DNA from: Actinomycetes bacterium
GTDB lineage: Bacteria > Actinomycetota > Actinomycetes > Actinomycetales > Dermatophilaceae
NCBI GenBank assembly: GCA_029552065.1
Contig: JAKPEG010000021.1
Location: forward strand, 1-64,000
Reading direction: 5' to 3'
DNA: 64,000 nt
In this document: positions 29,938-41,064 of the stretch, in pieces
How the letters are laid out: each line of letters begins with the position of its first letter
Numbering within the stretch: position 1 is the stretch's first letter
Made by a program: the position numbers and the translations under genes
The notes under the pieces: model-generated
What the model was told of the DNA's origin: nothing
The model's database searches: none
Seen by the model: only the letters and a program-made list of their open reading frames with translations

Positions 29938-30681
29938 TCAGTCGGCGTCGATCTCGAGACCCAGCTGCTCGACCGGCACCCGCAGGTCGGCCAGGGCGGC
30001 GTGGGCCCCGACGAGCAGGGCGTTGGGCTGGTCGACCCGTTCGACCCATTCCCGCGCTGCCGAGGGGCTCTTGCCGAAGGCGATGTGCCGGGCGAGCAGC
30101 CGCCGAAGCCGCTCGTCCTCGGCGAGTTCGACGAACCAGACCTGCACCATGCACGACCGCGCGCGGCACCAGTCGCCATCCGGCAGCAGCAGGTAGTTGC
30201 CCTCGGTGACGACCAGGCGCGCGTCGGGGCCGATCCGGACGGCTTCGGGCACGGGCTCCTCGATCGTCCGGTCGAAGCCGGGCGCGGTGACGGCATCGTC
30301 GGTGCCGGTCACGCGGGCGAGGGTCGCGGCATACCCCGCGGCGTCGAAGGTGTCCGGCGCTCCCATCCGGTCGCGGCGGCCGAGCGCGCGCAGCCTCGCC
30401 TGGGGCAGGTGGAAGCCGTCCATCGGCAGGTATGCCGTCCGCCCACCTTCCCCGCTGCCGTCGGGTCCGGGCCGGTCGAGCCGGGTGACGAGCGCCCGCG
30501 CGAGCGTGGACTTGCCGGCGCCCGGCATACCGGCGATGCCGAGGACCACGCGACGGCCCGGGCGGACGAGGGCCCGGGCCCGGGCGGCGAGCACGTCGAG
30601 GTCCGAGCGGGCCCGTGCCACGGTCGGCTCGCCGGGCGCCGCGGTCGGCTCGCCCCGCGCCGCCGTCGGTTCGGTGCTCAC
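29938..30681 (-). CDS. P-loop nucleoside/sugar kinase family protein
   Basis: 247 aa. Walker A is GIAGMPGAGKSTLA; DGFHLPQARL and VVTEGNYLLLPD match the uridine-kinase/FrcK-like branch of P-loop kinases. A Thr/Pro-rich repeat (PTAARGE, PTAAPGE, PTVARAR) precedes the domain. The GTG start overlaps the helicase stop as GTGA, so translation is coupled. It probably phosphorylates a sugar or nucleoside; the adjacent GPH symporter could supply it, which is inference only. Confidence 0.82.
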   Translation of the reverse strand: MSTEPTAARGEPTAAPGEPTVARARSDLDVLAARARALVRPGRRVVLGIAGMPGAGKSTLARALVTRLDRPGPDGSGEGGRTAYLPMDGFHLPQARLRALGRRDRMGAPDTFDAAGYAATLARVTGTDDAVTAPGFDRTIEEPVPEAVRIGPDARLVVTEGNYLLLPDGDWCRARSCMVQVWFVELAEDERLRRLLARHIAFGKSPSAAREWVERVDQPNALLVGAHAALADLRVPVEQLGLEIDAD

Positions 30682-33224
30682 AGCCGGCGCAGCCCGGTGG
30701 CGAGGACGACCGCCTCGCCGGCGGCGTCCGAGGCGTCGAGGTCGACCCGCGCCTCGATCACCCAGTCGTGGTTCTCGTCGGGATCGGCGAGCGTCTGGCG
30801 CAGCAGCCACGCGCGAGCGCCCTCGGGATCGGGAGCTACGTGCAGGTGGGCCGGTCCGCGGGCGTCGGCGTCGAGGCGGATCTCGTCGTGCTCGGCCCAG
30901 TAGTCGCCGAGCGCGCCGTCCCAGCCCGCAACCGACACGAGCACCGCGGACGGCGGATCGGTGAGGGCCGCGGTGGCGAGGTCGACGGCATACAGGCCCT
31001 CGACGTCGTCGCGAGCCGCCAACTCGACCCGTCGCCACATGGCCTTGCGCACCATCGCGCGGAAGGCCTTCTCGTTGGCGGTGAGCGGCCGAGGTGGGGT
31101 CGGGGCGACCCGATGGCCACCCTCGGGCGGGAGCGCGTCCGGGTGGGTGAGTGCCTCCCACTCGTCGAGCAGCGAGGAGTCGGTCTGGCGCACCGTCTCG
31201 CCGAGCCACTCGACGAGTTCCTCGAGCTCGGGGCTGCGGTGCGACTCCGGGACCGTCTGGCGCAGGGTGCGGTAGGCGTCGGACAGGTAGCGCAGCACGA
31301 CGCCCTCGGACCGGGCGAGCCGGTAGCGCCCGATGAGATCCGTGAACGAGAGCCCCTGCTCCCACATGTGCCGGACGACCGACTTGGGCGCGAGCGCGTC
31401 CTCGGGCAGCCACGGGTGGGTCTGGCGATAGACCTCGTATGCCGCCTCGAGCAGCTCCGCGAGCGGCTGCGGCCAGCCGACGTCCTCGAGCGCCGCCATC
31501 CGCTCCTCGTAGTCCAGGCCATCGGCCTTCATCTCGGCGACGGCCTCGCCCCTGGCCTCCCACTGCTGGGCGAGCAGGACCGGCCGCGGTGGGTCGAGGA
31601 CGGCTTCGACGACCGAGACGACGTCGAGCGCGTGCGTCGGCTGCTCCGGATCGAGCAGGTCGAGGGCTGCCAGGGCGAAATGGGCGAGCGGCTGGTCGAG
31701 CGCGAAATCCTCGGGCAGCTCCACCGTGAGACCGAGGGTCCGACCGGTGGGATCGGGCTCGGGCAGGCGCACGACGACACCGGAGTCGAGCAGGCTGCGC
31801 CCCAACCGGATCGCGCGGCGGGCCAACCGCGCACGACCGGCCGCGTCATCGTGGTTATCGCGCAGGAGCCGCGAGAGCGTGCGGACCGGATCGCCCGGTC
31901 GGGCGATGATCTCGAGGATCATCGCGTTGTCGACCTTCATCCGGGACACGAGCGGTTCGGGGGGCGCGGCCACGAGCCGGTCGAAGGTCGCCTCGTTCCA
32001 CACGATCCGCCCCGGCTCGGGCTTCACCCGCTGGACCCGCTTGACCTTCACCGGATCGTCGCCGGCTCGGGCCAGCCGCCGGGCGTTCTCGATGAGATGC
32101 TCGGGCGCCTGGACAACGACCTCACCACGATCGTCGAAGCCGGCCCGGCCCGCGCGACCGGCGATCTGGTGGAACTCCCGGGCCTTGAGCAGCCGCTCGC
32201 GTTGCCCGTCGAACTTGGTGAGCTGGGTGAGCAGCACGGTGCGGATGGGCACGTTGATCCCCACCCCGAGGGTGTCGGTCCCACAGATGACCTTGAGCAG
32301 CCCGGCCTGGGCGAGCTGCTCCACGACCCGACGGTAGCGGGGCAGCATTCCGGCGTGGTGGACACCGATCCCCTTGCGCAGCAAGGCACTGAGCGTCTTG
32401 CCGAAGCCGGCCGCGAAGCGCACCGGCCCGATCCGTCGCGCGATCTCGTCGCGCTCCTGCGGGGTGAGCAGGGGCAGGCCGGTGATCGACTGGGCGTGTG
32501 CGGCGGCCGCCGCCTGGGAGGGGTGGACGACGTAGACCGGGGCCCGCCGTGTGCGGACGATCTCCTCGACCATCTCGGCGAGCGGGGTGAGTGACCAGAT
32601 GTAGGTGAGCGGCACCGGCCGCTCGGCCGAGGTGACCTCGGCGACCTCGCGTCCGGTGCGCCGCTGTAGGTCGCCGGCGATCCGCGACATGTCGCCGAGG
32701 GTGGCGGACATGAGCAGGAACTGCGCGTCGAGCAGCTCGAGGAGCGGCACCTGCCAGGCCCAGCCACGCTGCGGGTCGGCGTAGTAGTGGAACTCGTCCA
32801 TGACGACGAGTCTCGGCGCAGCGGCGCGGCCCTCCCGCAGGGCGATGTTGGCCAGTACCTCTGCGGTGCAACAGATCACCGGGGCCTCAGGGTTGACCGA
32901 GGCGTCACCGGTGAGCAGGCCGACCCGATCGGCTCCGAAGACCTCGCAGAGGGCGAAGAACTTCTCGTTGACGAGGGCCTTGATCGGCGCCGTGTAGAAG
33001 CTCACCGTGTCGGCCGCGAGCGCCGCGAGATGCCCGGCCGTGGCGACGAGCGACTTTCCGGAGCCGGTGGGAGTGGACAACACGACATGACTGCCGGACA
33101 GCAGCTCGAGGACCGCCTCCACTTGATGCGGATAGGGCTCGAGGCCCTGGGCACGCACCCAGGTGAGCAGCGCGGCATACACGTCGTCCGCGTCGCCGCC
33201 GGGGGGAGGTTCGAGCCGGGCCAT
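30678..33224 (-). CDS. Ski2-like DEAD/DEAH helicase with DUF3516
   Basis: 848 aa. Helicase motifs: Walker A STPTGSGKSL, motif II DEFHYY, motif III MSATLGD, and motif VI HQIAGRAGRAG. The C-terminal ~400 residues form the DUF3516 region found in an actinobacterial RNA/DNA-helicase family. The true role (RNA turnover or repair) is not settled. The ATG at 33224 is chosen because GGAGG lies 8 nt upstream; the frame stays open for another ~650 bp, but that part translates the non-coding repeat array. It is the first gene of a leftward run reaching thrE. Confidence 0.92.
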   Translation of the reverse strand: MARLEPPPGGDADDVYAALLTWVRAQGLEPYPHQVEAVLELLSGSHVVLSTPTGSGKSLVATAGHLAALAADTVSFYTAPIKALVNEKFFALCEVFGADRVGLLTGDASVNPEAPVICCTAEVLANIALREGRAAAPRLVVMDEFHYYADPQRGWAWQVPLLELLDAQFLLMSATLGDMSRIAGDLQRRTGREVAEVTSAERPVPLTYIWSLTPLAEMVEEIVRTRRAPVYVVHPSQAAAAAHAQSITGLPLLTPQERDEIARRIGPVRFAAGFGKTLSALLRKGIGVHHAGMLPRYRRVVEQLAQAGLLKVICGTDTLGVGINVPIRTVLLTQLTKFDGQRERLLKAREFHQIAGRAGRAGFDDRGEVVVQAPEHLIENARRLARAGDDPVKVKRVQRVKPEPGRIVWNEATFDRLVAAPPEPLVSRMKVDNAMILEIIARPGDPVRTLSRLLRDNHDDAAGRARLARRAIRLGRSLLDSGVVVRLPEPDPTGRTLGLTVELPEDFALDQPLAHFALAALDLLDPEQPTHALDVVSVVEAVLDPPRPVLLAQQWEARGEAVAEMKADGLDYEERMAALEDVGWPQPLAELLEAAYEVYRQTHPWLPEDALAPKSVVRHMWEQGLSFTDLIGRYRLARSEGVVLRYLSDAYRTLRQTVPESHRSPELEELVEWLGETVRQTDSSLLDEWEALTHPDALPPEGGHRVAPTPPRPLTANEKAFRAMVRKAMWRRVELAARDDVEGLYAVDLATAALTDPPSAVLVSVAGWDGALGDYWAEHDEIRLDADARGPAHLHVAPDPEGARAWLLRQTLADPDENHDWVIEARVDLDASDAAGEAVVLATGLRRL

Positions 33225-33333
33225 CCCCCCATCCTCCCAGCCCACGCGGCCGCGCCGTGGACGCCCGTATGCCGCGCCGCTCGCGGGTGCCGCGCCGCTT
33301 GGTTCTGCCGGCCGGTCCTCCCCGCCCGGGCAA

Positions 33334-33690
33334 CACGCGGGGAGTTCCCCGGCCGGGAGACCGGCCAGCTCCGACCGCCGGCCAACTCGACACGTGAGGA
33401 GTTCCTTGGCCGGGAGACCGGCCACAGCCCAAGACAACCTCACATGTGGGAAGTTGCCCGCGCCGAGCAGCGCTGAGGCCCCCGACAACCCGACACGTGG
33501 GAAGTTCCCCGGCCCAGCAGGGAGAGCTGCCAGCTCCGACCGCCGGGTAACTCGACACGTGAGGAGTTCCTTGGCCGGGAGACCGGCCACAGCCCAAGAA
33601 AACTTCACATGCGGGAAGTTGCCCGCGCCGAGCAGCGCTGAGGCCCCCGACAACTCGACAACTGGGCAGTTGCCCCGCAACCTCAGCGCA
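33334..33690. repeat. Intergenic array of seven degenerate ~53-bp repeats
   Basis: Units begin with CACGTG, CACATG or a variant, followed by GGGAAGTT or GAGGAGTT, at 33334, 33391, 33441, 33494, 33556, 33606 and 33659 (spacings 50-62 bp). A longer 165-bp segment is duplicated: 33365-33529 and 33530-33694, nearly identical over the first ~130 bp. The array lies between the helicase start and the ligC 3' end. No open frame here looks real. Function unknown. Confidence 0.85.
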
Positions 33691-33693
33691 CCA

Positions 33694-33735
33694 GAGCAGC
33701 CCACAACTCCACCCGCGTGCAGTTGTGGGCTGCTC
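33694..33735 (-). terminator. 15-bp stem hairpin downstream of ligC
   Basis: The arms 33694-33708 and 33721-33735 are perfect reverse complements (inner part AGCAGCCCACAACT / AGTTGTGGGCTGCT) with a 12-nt loop. It sits about 85 bp past the ligC stop and marks the end of the protocatechuate operon. It also borders the repeat array. Confidence 0.75.
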
Positions 33736-33817
33736 CCGGACACGGCCGCAGGCCGGGGAGAGGCGAACCCAGGGGTCGGCCTTCTCTGACCGCGGCGGTC
33801 TGCGGCGCGTCCGTCGC

Positions 33818-36060
<2,243 letters not shown>

Positions 36061-36975
36061 TCAGCTCTCCTCGGGCCAGTACAGCCGCATGGGATTGTCG
36101 ACGAGCAACGCCTGCTGCTGCGCGGGCGTCGGGGCGATGTGGGGGATGAAGTCGACGAGCAGTCCGTCGTCGGGCATGTGGTCGGTGAGGTTGGGGTGGG
36201 GCCAGTCGGTGCCCCAGAGGACCCGGTCGGGGAACTCCTCGACGACTCGCCGGGCAAAGGGCACGACATCACGGTATGCCGCCTGCTCGCCTCCCAGCGC
36301 GGGTGGCCCGGTGCGGGAGAGACGCTCCGGGCAGGTGACCTTGCACCACACGTCGGGCTTGGCGCGCATGAGGTCGAGGAAGCCCTCGAACTGGGGACCC
36401 TCGGGGTCGAGCGACACGTCGGGCCGGCCCATGTGGTCGACGACGAGCGGCACGGGCAGGTCGAGGAAGAAGTCGCGCAGCTCGGGCAGCTCTTCGGCCT
36501 CGAAGTAGATGACGATGTGCCAGCCGAGCGGGGCGATCTGCTCGGCGACCTGGCGCAGGCCGTCGCGGGGGAGCACGTCGACGAGCCGCTTGACGAAGTT
36601 GAACCGCACCCCGCGCACCCCGCCCGCGTGCAGCCGGGCGATCTCGTCGTTAGGCGTGCCCGGTTTGACCGTGGCGACTCCCCGAGCCCGACCGTCGGAG
36701 TAGGCGATCGCGTCGAGCATGGCCCGATTGTCAGCGCCGTGGCAGGTCGCCTGGACGATGACGTTGCGGCTGAAGCCGAGCCGGTCGCGCAGGACGAACA
36801 GGTCGTTCTTCGAGGCGTCGCACGGGGTGTACTTCCGCTCGGGAGCGAAGGGGAATTCTTCGCCCGGGCCGAAGACGTGGCAGTGCGCGTCGACCGCCCC
36901 GGCGGGGAGGGTGAACTGCGGGCGGCTCGGACCGGCATACCAGTCGAGCCAGCCGGGAGTCTTCTCGAAGGCCAT
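36061..36975 (-). CDS. ligI: 2-pyrone-4,6-dicarboxylate hydrolase (LigI-type amidohydrolase)
   Basis: 304 aa amidohydrolase-2 protein. H31 and H33 (VDAHCHVFGP) start the metal/active site; VIVQATCHGADNRAMLDAI, LVVDHMGRPDV and LWGTDWPHPN carry later catalytic residues. LigI hydrolyses the pyrone to 4-oxalomesaconate. The ATG is at 36975. It lies between ligK (4 bp) and ligAB (9 bp), so all are on one transcript. Confidence 0.93.
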   Translation of the reverse strand: MAFEKTPGWLDWYAGPSRPQFTLPAGAVDAHCHVFGPGEEFPFAPERKYTPCDASKNDLFVLRDRLGFSRNVIVQATCHGADNRAMLDAIAYSDGRARGVATVKPGTPNDEIARLHAGGVRGVRFNFVKRLVDVLPRDGLRQVAEQIAPLGWHIVIYFEAEELPELRDFFLDLPVPLVVDHMGRPDVSLDPEGPQFEGFLDLMRAKPDVWCKVTCPERLSRTGPPALGGEQAAYRDVVPFARRVVEEFPDRVLWGTDWPHPNLTDHMPDDGLLVDFIPHIAPTPAQQQALLVDNPMRLYWPEES

Positions 36976-36979
36976 CGGG

Positions 36980-37669
36980 TCAGTCCTCGTAACGCAGGCC
37001 GAGCGCGGCGAGCGGCTCGCGCATGCCGTAGATGTCCAGGCCGAGCGTGCCCTCGCGGAACTGCGCCCGCTTGCCCTCCTCGTTGGCCTCACGCGCCCCG
37101 GCGGCTGCCGCGACCTGGGCGACCTTGGCCCGGGGCACGACGACGACCCCGTCGATGTCGCCGAGGACGACGTCGCCCGGGTTGACGAGGGCATTCGCGC
37201 AGACGACCGGCACATTGACCGAGCCGAGGGTGGCCTTGACGGTGCCCTTGGCGTTGATCGCCCGGCTGAAGACGGGGAAGTCCATCTTCTCCAGGTCGGC
37301 CACGTCACGGACGCCACCGTCGATGACCAGACCCCGGCAGCCGCGCGAGCGCAACGAGGTCGCTAGCAACTCCCCGAAGAAGCCGTCCTCGCTCTCGGTC
37401 GTGCACGCGGCGACGAGGACGTCGCCCTCGCGGACCTGTTCGGCGGCGACGTGGAGCATCCAGTTGTCGCCCGGCTGGAGCAGCACGGTCACGGCGGGAC
37501 CGCACACCCGCGCGGCCGGATAGACCGGCCGGATGTAGGGGCGCAGCAGGCCGACGCGGCCCATCGCCTCGTGGACGGTCGCCACGCCGTATGCCGCGAG
37601 CGCGGCGACGTCGGCGGGGTCGGGACGGGCGATGTTCGTGTGGACGACACCGAGCTCGTCGTTGGCCAT
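36980..37669 (-). CDS. ligK: 4-carboxy-4-hydroxy-2-oxoadipate aldolase (LigK/HMG aldolase)
   Basis: 229 aa of the RraA-like aldolase family. Seen are [18 protein letters not shown], the active-site loop [24 protein letters not shown] with conserved Arg and Asp, and [15 protein letters not shown]. It cleaves the final intermediate to pyruvate and oxaloacetate. I chose the ATG at 37669, with GAGGAG about 9 nt upstream; a TTG at 37696 overlapping the ligJ stop would add nine residues. Confidence 0.92.
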   Translation of the reverse strand: MANDELGVVHTNIARPDPADVAALAAYGVATVHEAMGRVGLLRPYIRPVYPAARVCGPAVTVLLQPGDNWMLHVAAEQVREGDVLVAACTTESEDGFFGELLATSLRSRGCRGLVIDGGVRDVADLEKMDFPVFSRAINAKGTVKATLGSVNVPVVCANALVNPGDVVLGDIDGVVVVPRAKVAQVAAAAGAREANEEGKRAQFREGTLGLDIYGMREPLAALGLRYED

Positions 37670-37692
37670 GGTGGGCTGCTCCTCGGGGGTGG

Positions 37693-38718
37693 TCAACGGC
37701 CTTGGGCGGTGAGAATGCGGTCGAGCCGCGGGTAGACGCGACGGGCGTTCGCGGCATACACGTCGGCGCGTTGGGCATCATCGAGATTCGCCGTGGCGTC
37801 GACGTAGCGCTTGGTGTCGTCGTAGTAGTGACCGGTGCGCGGATCGATGCCGCGGACCGCCCCGATCATCTCGCTCGCGAAGAGCACGCTCTCGTGCGGG
37901 ATCACCCGGGTGAGCAGGTCGATCCCCGGCTGGTGGTAGACGCAGGTGTCGAAGACGACGTTGCGCAGCAGCTCTTCGGGGTCGGGCTTGCCGAGCATGT
38001 CGGCCAGGCCCCGGAAGCGCCCCCAGTGGTAGGGCGCGGCTCCGCCGCCGTGCGGGACGATGAGCCGCAGGGTGGGGAAGTCGGCGAACAGGTCGCCCTG
38101 GACGAGTTGCATGAAGGCCGTGGTGTCGGCGTTGAGGTAGTGGGCGCCGGTCGTGTGGAAGGCCGGGTTGCACGACGTGCTCACGTGGACCATGGCCGGC
38201 ACGTCGAGCTCGACGAGGGCCTCGTAGACGGGGTACCAGCTGCGGTCGGTGAGCGGCGGGCTGTCCCAGTGGCCGCCCGAGGGGTCGGGGTTGAGGTTGA
38301 CGACGACCGCGCCGAGTTCCTCGACCGAGCGGCGCAGCTCGGGCACGACCGTGGCCGGGTCGACGCCGGGAGACTGCGGGAGCATCGCCCCCATGGCGAA
38401 CCGGGTCGGGTAGAGCGTGCTCACCCGGTGGCACAGGTCGTTGCAGATCCGCGACCAGGTCGAGGACACCTCGAAGTCGCCGATGTGGTGGGCCATGAAA
38501 CTCGCCCGGGGGGAGAACACCGTGACATCGGAGCCCCGCTCGTCCATGAGCCGAAGCTGGTTGCCCTCGATGGTCTCGCGGATGTCGTCATCGGAGATCG
38601 CGAGGTCGTCGGGATCGGGGGCGTTGGTCGGGTCGCCGATCGCGGCCACCTGCCTGTTGCGCCACTGCTCGAGCTGCGCCGGCGCGGTCGTGTAGTGGCC
38701 GTGGCAGTCGATGATCAC
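37693..38718 (-). CDS. ligJ: 4-oxalomesaconate hydratase (LigJ-type)
   Basis: 341 aa amidohydrolase-2 protein with the LigJ opening [61 protein letters not shown] and [12 protein letters not shown] are characteristic. It hydrates 4-oxalomesaconate to the LigK substrate. The GTG start at 38718 has GGAG 8 nt upstream. It is the first gene of the leftward ligJ-ligK-ligI-ligAB-ligC operon, divergent from the ModA-like gene. Confidence 0.93.
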   Translation of the reverse strand: MIIDCHGHYTTAPAQLEQWRNRQVAAIGDPTNAPDPDDLAISDDDIRETIEGNQLRLMDERGSDVTVFSPRASFMAHHIGDFEVSSTWSRICNDLCHRVSTLYPTRFAMGAMLPQSPGVDPATVVPELRRSVEELGAVVVNLNPDPSGGHWDSPPLTDRSWYPVYEALVELDVPAMVHVSTSCNPAFHTTGAHYLNADTTAFMQLVQGDLFADFPTLRLIVPHGGGAAPYHWGRFRGLADMLGKPDPEELLRNVVFDTCVYHQPGIDLLTRVIPHESVLFASEMIGAVRGIDPRTGHYYDDTKRYVDATANLDDAQRADVYAANARRVYPRLDRILTAQGR

Positions 38719-38863
38719 GCGATGCGCTCCGCTCGTGTCCGGGGTGCTGTCCAGATGGCCGGGGCCGGCCACCGTCAGGGCACGGTCGCATCCGCTCCCG
38801 AGCCGGGTCACCGCCAGTTCCGCGTGACGGAATAGACGGTGGCCACAGACGGCCTCCGCTTCC

Positions 38864-38869
38864 TAGCCT
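38864..38869 (+). promoter_or_regulatory. Putative -10 box (TAGCCT) for the ModA-like gene
   Basis: TAGCCT ends 7 nt before an ATG at 38877, which fits a leaderless transcript. Overlapping it downstream is CACGGTATGCCGTG (38871-38884), an interrupted palindrome with CACGG/CCGTG arms that also contains the GTATGCCG octamer. A regulator bound there would cover the transcription start. Confidence 0.4.
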
Positions 38870-38876
38870 GCACGGT

Positions 38877-38954
38877 ATGCCGTGTGCCCCCCACGCGCGG
38901 GCCCTCCCGCCCGGTGACCGTCCAGCCGAGTCCTCGACCGGGACCTACCGATGA
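38877..38954 (+). CDS. Possible 25-codon leaderless leader peptide
   Basis: An ATG at the predicted transcription start opens a 25-residue frame whose TGA (38952-38954) overlaps the ATG of the ModA-like gene as ATGA. The peptide starts MPCAPHARALPPGD and ends in TGTYR. Such leaderless, translationally coupled small ORFs occur upstream of regulated actinobacterial genes. Evidence is positional only; the frame could be chance. Confidence 0.35.
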   Translation: MPCAPHARALPPGDRPAESSTGTYR

Positions 38955-39646
38955 GCGCGCCCGAGGTCCGCGGGCTGTCCTCGATGGCCACCCGTACCCT
39001 GCTCGCCGAGCTGGCCGCTCAGGTCTCCGCGGCTGGCCCGACCCGAGTGTCCTTCGAGTCGGCCGGCGGGGTGGAGGTCGCGAAACGAATCCGCGCCGGG
39101 GCCACAGCCGACCTCGTCGTGCTCGCGGCCGACGCCATCGAGCGGCTCGTGCACGACGGCCTGCTGCGCCGGGAGACGGTCGTGCCGTTGTTCCGCTCCG
39201 AGGTGGTCGCCGCGATCCCCGAGGGGTCCGCCCCACCCCCCGTCGGCACGGTCGAGGAACTCCAGGCGGCCCTGCTCGCCACGCGCCGGATCGGCTATTC
39301 CACCGGCCCGAGTGGCGACGCCCTGCTCACGATGGTGGACCGGTGGGGGCTGGGCGAGCGGCTCGCCGGCCGACTCGTCCAGGCGCCGCCGGGTGTTCCG
39401 GTGGGCCGATTGCTCGCCGAGGGGGGCGCCGACCTGGGCTTCCAGCAGCGCAGCGAACTGCTCGGAGTGCCGGGTGTCCGGGTTCTCGGCGAGCTGCCCG
39501 AGGGCGCCCGGATCACGACGATCTTCACCGGCGCGGTGCTCACGGCGGCGGCCGACCCGCAGGGTGCGCGGTCGGTGCTCAGCGCGCTCGGGTCCGCGGA
39601 CCTCGACCCGATCGTCCTGCGGCACGGGCTCGCGCCCGCGCGTTGA
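38951..39646 (+). CDS. ModA-like substrate-binding protein without signal peptide
   Basis: 231 aa. It has the type II periplasmic-binding fold of ModA-like proteins: VSFESAGGVEVAKRIRAGATADLVVLAADAIERLV in the first half, then RIGYSTGPSGDALLTMVDRWGL and GGADLGFQQRSELLGVPGV. It lacks any signal peptide or lipobox, and no ABC permease or ATPase is nearby. A transport role is therefore doubtful; a cytosolic sensor or enzyme is more plausible. It is divergent from ligJ, convergent with pobA, and so embedded in the protocatechuate locus. Confidence 0.75.
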   Translation: MSAPEVRGLSSMATRTLLAELAAQVSAAGPTRVSFESAGGVEVAKRIRAGATADLVVLAADAIERLVHDGLLRRETVVPLFRSEVVAAIPEGSAPPPVGTVEELQAALLATRRIGYSTGPSGDALLTMVDRWGLGERLAGRLVQAPPGVPVGRLLAEGGADLGFQQRSELLGVPGVRVLGELPEGARITTIFTGAVLTAAADPQGARSVLSALGSADLDPIVLRHGLAPAR

Positions 39647-39680
39647 GCCGACAGAGCCGACAGGGCCGACTGGGCCGAGC
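39645..39680 (+). repeat. Four 9-bp tandem repeats behind the ModA-like gene
   Basis: GAGCCGACA occurs twice, followed by GGGCCGACT and GGGCCGAGC, starting within the stop codon. It lies just before the bidirectional hairpin. Likely a slippage-derived microsatellite. Confidence 0.7.
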
Positions 39681-39692
39681 ACACGGCATACC

Positions 39693-39722
39693 GGCGTGGG
39701 ATCCTGCTGCGGACCCCACGCC
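39693..39722. terminator. Bidirectional hairpin between the ModA-like gene and pobA
   Basis: GGCGTGGG (39693-39700) pairs with CCCACGCC (39715-39722) across a 14-nt loop. It sits between two convergent stop codons and can serve both transcripts. Confidence 0.65.
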
Positions 39723-39744
39723 AGTGCACGTGGGTCGAGCGGGA

Positions 39745-40956
39745 TCAGTCGCCGCTGCGGGCCGGCCAACCCGTGTACTGCTCGGCGAGGTAGGTGCGTC
39801 CGGCGCGGGTGTTGACGACGTTGTCGAGTTCGCCGAGCTGGCGACGGACGTCGAAGTCCAGCGCACCGGGGGGCGTGTGGAGCATCTGGGTCATCCACCA
39901 GGAGAAGTTCTGGGCCCGCCACACCCGACCGAGGGCGGCCGGCTCGTAGTCGGCGAGGGCGGCCTCGCCCTCGCCGCCCAGCGCCCGCACGAGGACGTCG
40001 GCAAGGATCTTCACGTCGTGCAGGGCGAGGTTGAGGCCCCGGGCGCCGGTCGGAGGCACCGTGTGGGCGGCATCGCCGGCAAGCAGGAGGGAGCCCCACC
40101 GCATCGGCTGCTGGACGAAAGAGCGGAAGATGAGGACCGACTTCTCGGTGACCGGTCCCTCGACGAGCTGGAAGCCGTCGTCGCCGGCCACCCGCGCCTG
40201 CATGGTCGCCCAGATCCGGTCGTCACTCCACGCGTCGGCGGAATCGTCGGGGCTGCACTGGAAGTACATCCGCTGGACCGACTCGGTCCGTTGGCTCACG
40301 AGGGCGAAGCCGTGCTCGGAGTGGGCATAGACGAGCTCGGGAGCGCTCTTCGGGGCGTCGCAGAGGAAGCCGAACCACGCGAAGGGGTATTCGCGGAAGA
40401 ACTGGGTCCGCTGATCGGCCGGGACGAGGTTGCGGCAGATGCTGCGCGAGCCGTCCGACCCGACGACGTAGCGGGCCCGGATCTCGTGCCGGGTGCCGTC
40501 GGCGGCGGTGAAGCGGACGATCGGCCGCTCGGTGGTCTCGCCGACGACCTCCGTGTCGCGGACCCCGAAGTGGACGGTGCCGCCGTCGCGGGCGCGGGCG
40601 TCGGCCAGGTCGATGAAGACGTCCGTCTGCGGGTAGAGCCACACCGACTCGCCGACCTGGGCCTGGAAGTCGATCCGGTGGCTGCGTCCGCCGAAGCGCA
40701 GGTCGACGCCCTCGTGCTCGAAGCCGTCGCGCAGGATCCGGTCGGAGACCCCCAACTCGATGAGGTCGCGGGCAGCGTCGGCCTCGATGATCCCGGCCCG
40801 CTGGGTGATCTCGATCTCTTCGCGACTGCGGATGTCGATGGCGACGGTGTCGACGCCGGCGCGGGCGAGTCGGTGCGCGAGCATGAGGCCCGCGGGTCCG
40901 GCGCCGACGATGGCGACGGGAACTTCGGTGACGGTGTCGACGGGCTGCTCGGCCAT
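39745..40956 (-). CDS. pobA: 4-hydroxybenzoate 3-monooxygenase
   Basis: 403 aa FAD-dependent hydroxylase that converts 4-hydroxybenzoate to protocatechuate using NAD(P)H and O2. The FAD loop is VAIVGAGPAGLMLAHRLARAG, the second flavin motif LLAGDAAHTVPPTGARGLNLALHD, and the substrate-site region YAHSEHGFALVSQRTESVQRMYFQC aligns with the Tyr201/Ser212/Arg214 zone of Pseudomonas PobA. GGAGG precedes the ATG by 5 nt. It supplies the substrate for ligAB encoded in the same locus. Confidence 0.95.
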   Translation of the reverse strand: MAEQPVDTVTEVPVAIVGAGPAGLMLAHRLARAGVDTVAIDIRSREEIEITQRAGIIEADAARDLIELGVSDRILRDGFEHEGVDLRFGGRSHRIDFQAQVGESVWLYPQTDVFIDLADARARDGGTVHFGVRDTEVVGETTERPIVRFTAADGTRHEIRARYVVGSDGSRSICRNLVPADQRTQFFREYPFAWFGFLCDAPKSAPELVYAHSEHGFALVSQRTESVQRMYFQCSPDDSADAWSDDRIWATMQARVAGDDGFQLVEGPVTEKSVLIFRSFVQQPMRWGSLLLAGDAAHTVPPTGARGLNLALHDVKILADVLVRALGGEGEAALADYEPAALGRVWRAQNFSWWMTQMLHTPPGALDFDVRRQLGELDNVVNTRAGRTYLAEQYTGWPARSGD

Positions 40957-41037
40957 GGGGACCTCCAGGGGAACGGGCCCCGGGCGTCCGGGGCGATGGC
41001 GTGAAGGCTGACAGGGCCCCCGAGCCCGCGATAGCGC

Positions 41038-41058
41038 CCCTTCCGTCGAGCGGAAGGG
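41038..41058 (-). terminator. Short hairpin downstream of the iclR gene
   Basis: CCCTTCCG-TCGAG-CGGAAGGG, 8-bp stem with a 5-nt loop, lies 7 bp past the IclR stop and ahead of pobA. It may insulate pobA from iclR transcription. Confidence 0.6.
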
Positions 41059-41064
41059 CGGGGG

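Noticed and set aside
33334-33690. CRISPR-like array
   Set aside because: Units are degenerate over their whole length, spacing varies 50-62 bp, the intervening sequence is itself repeated rather than unique, and no cas genes are present.
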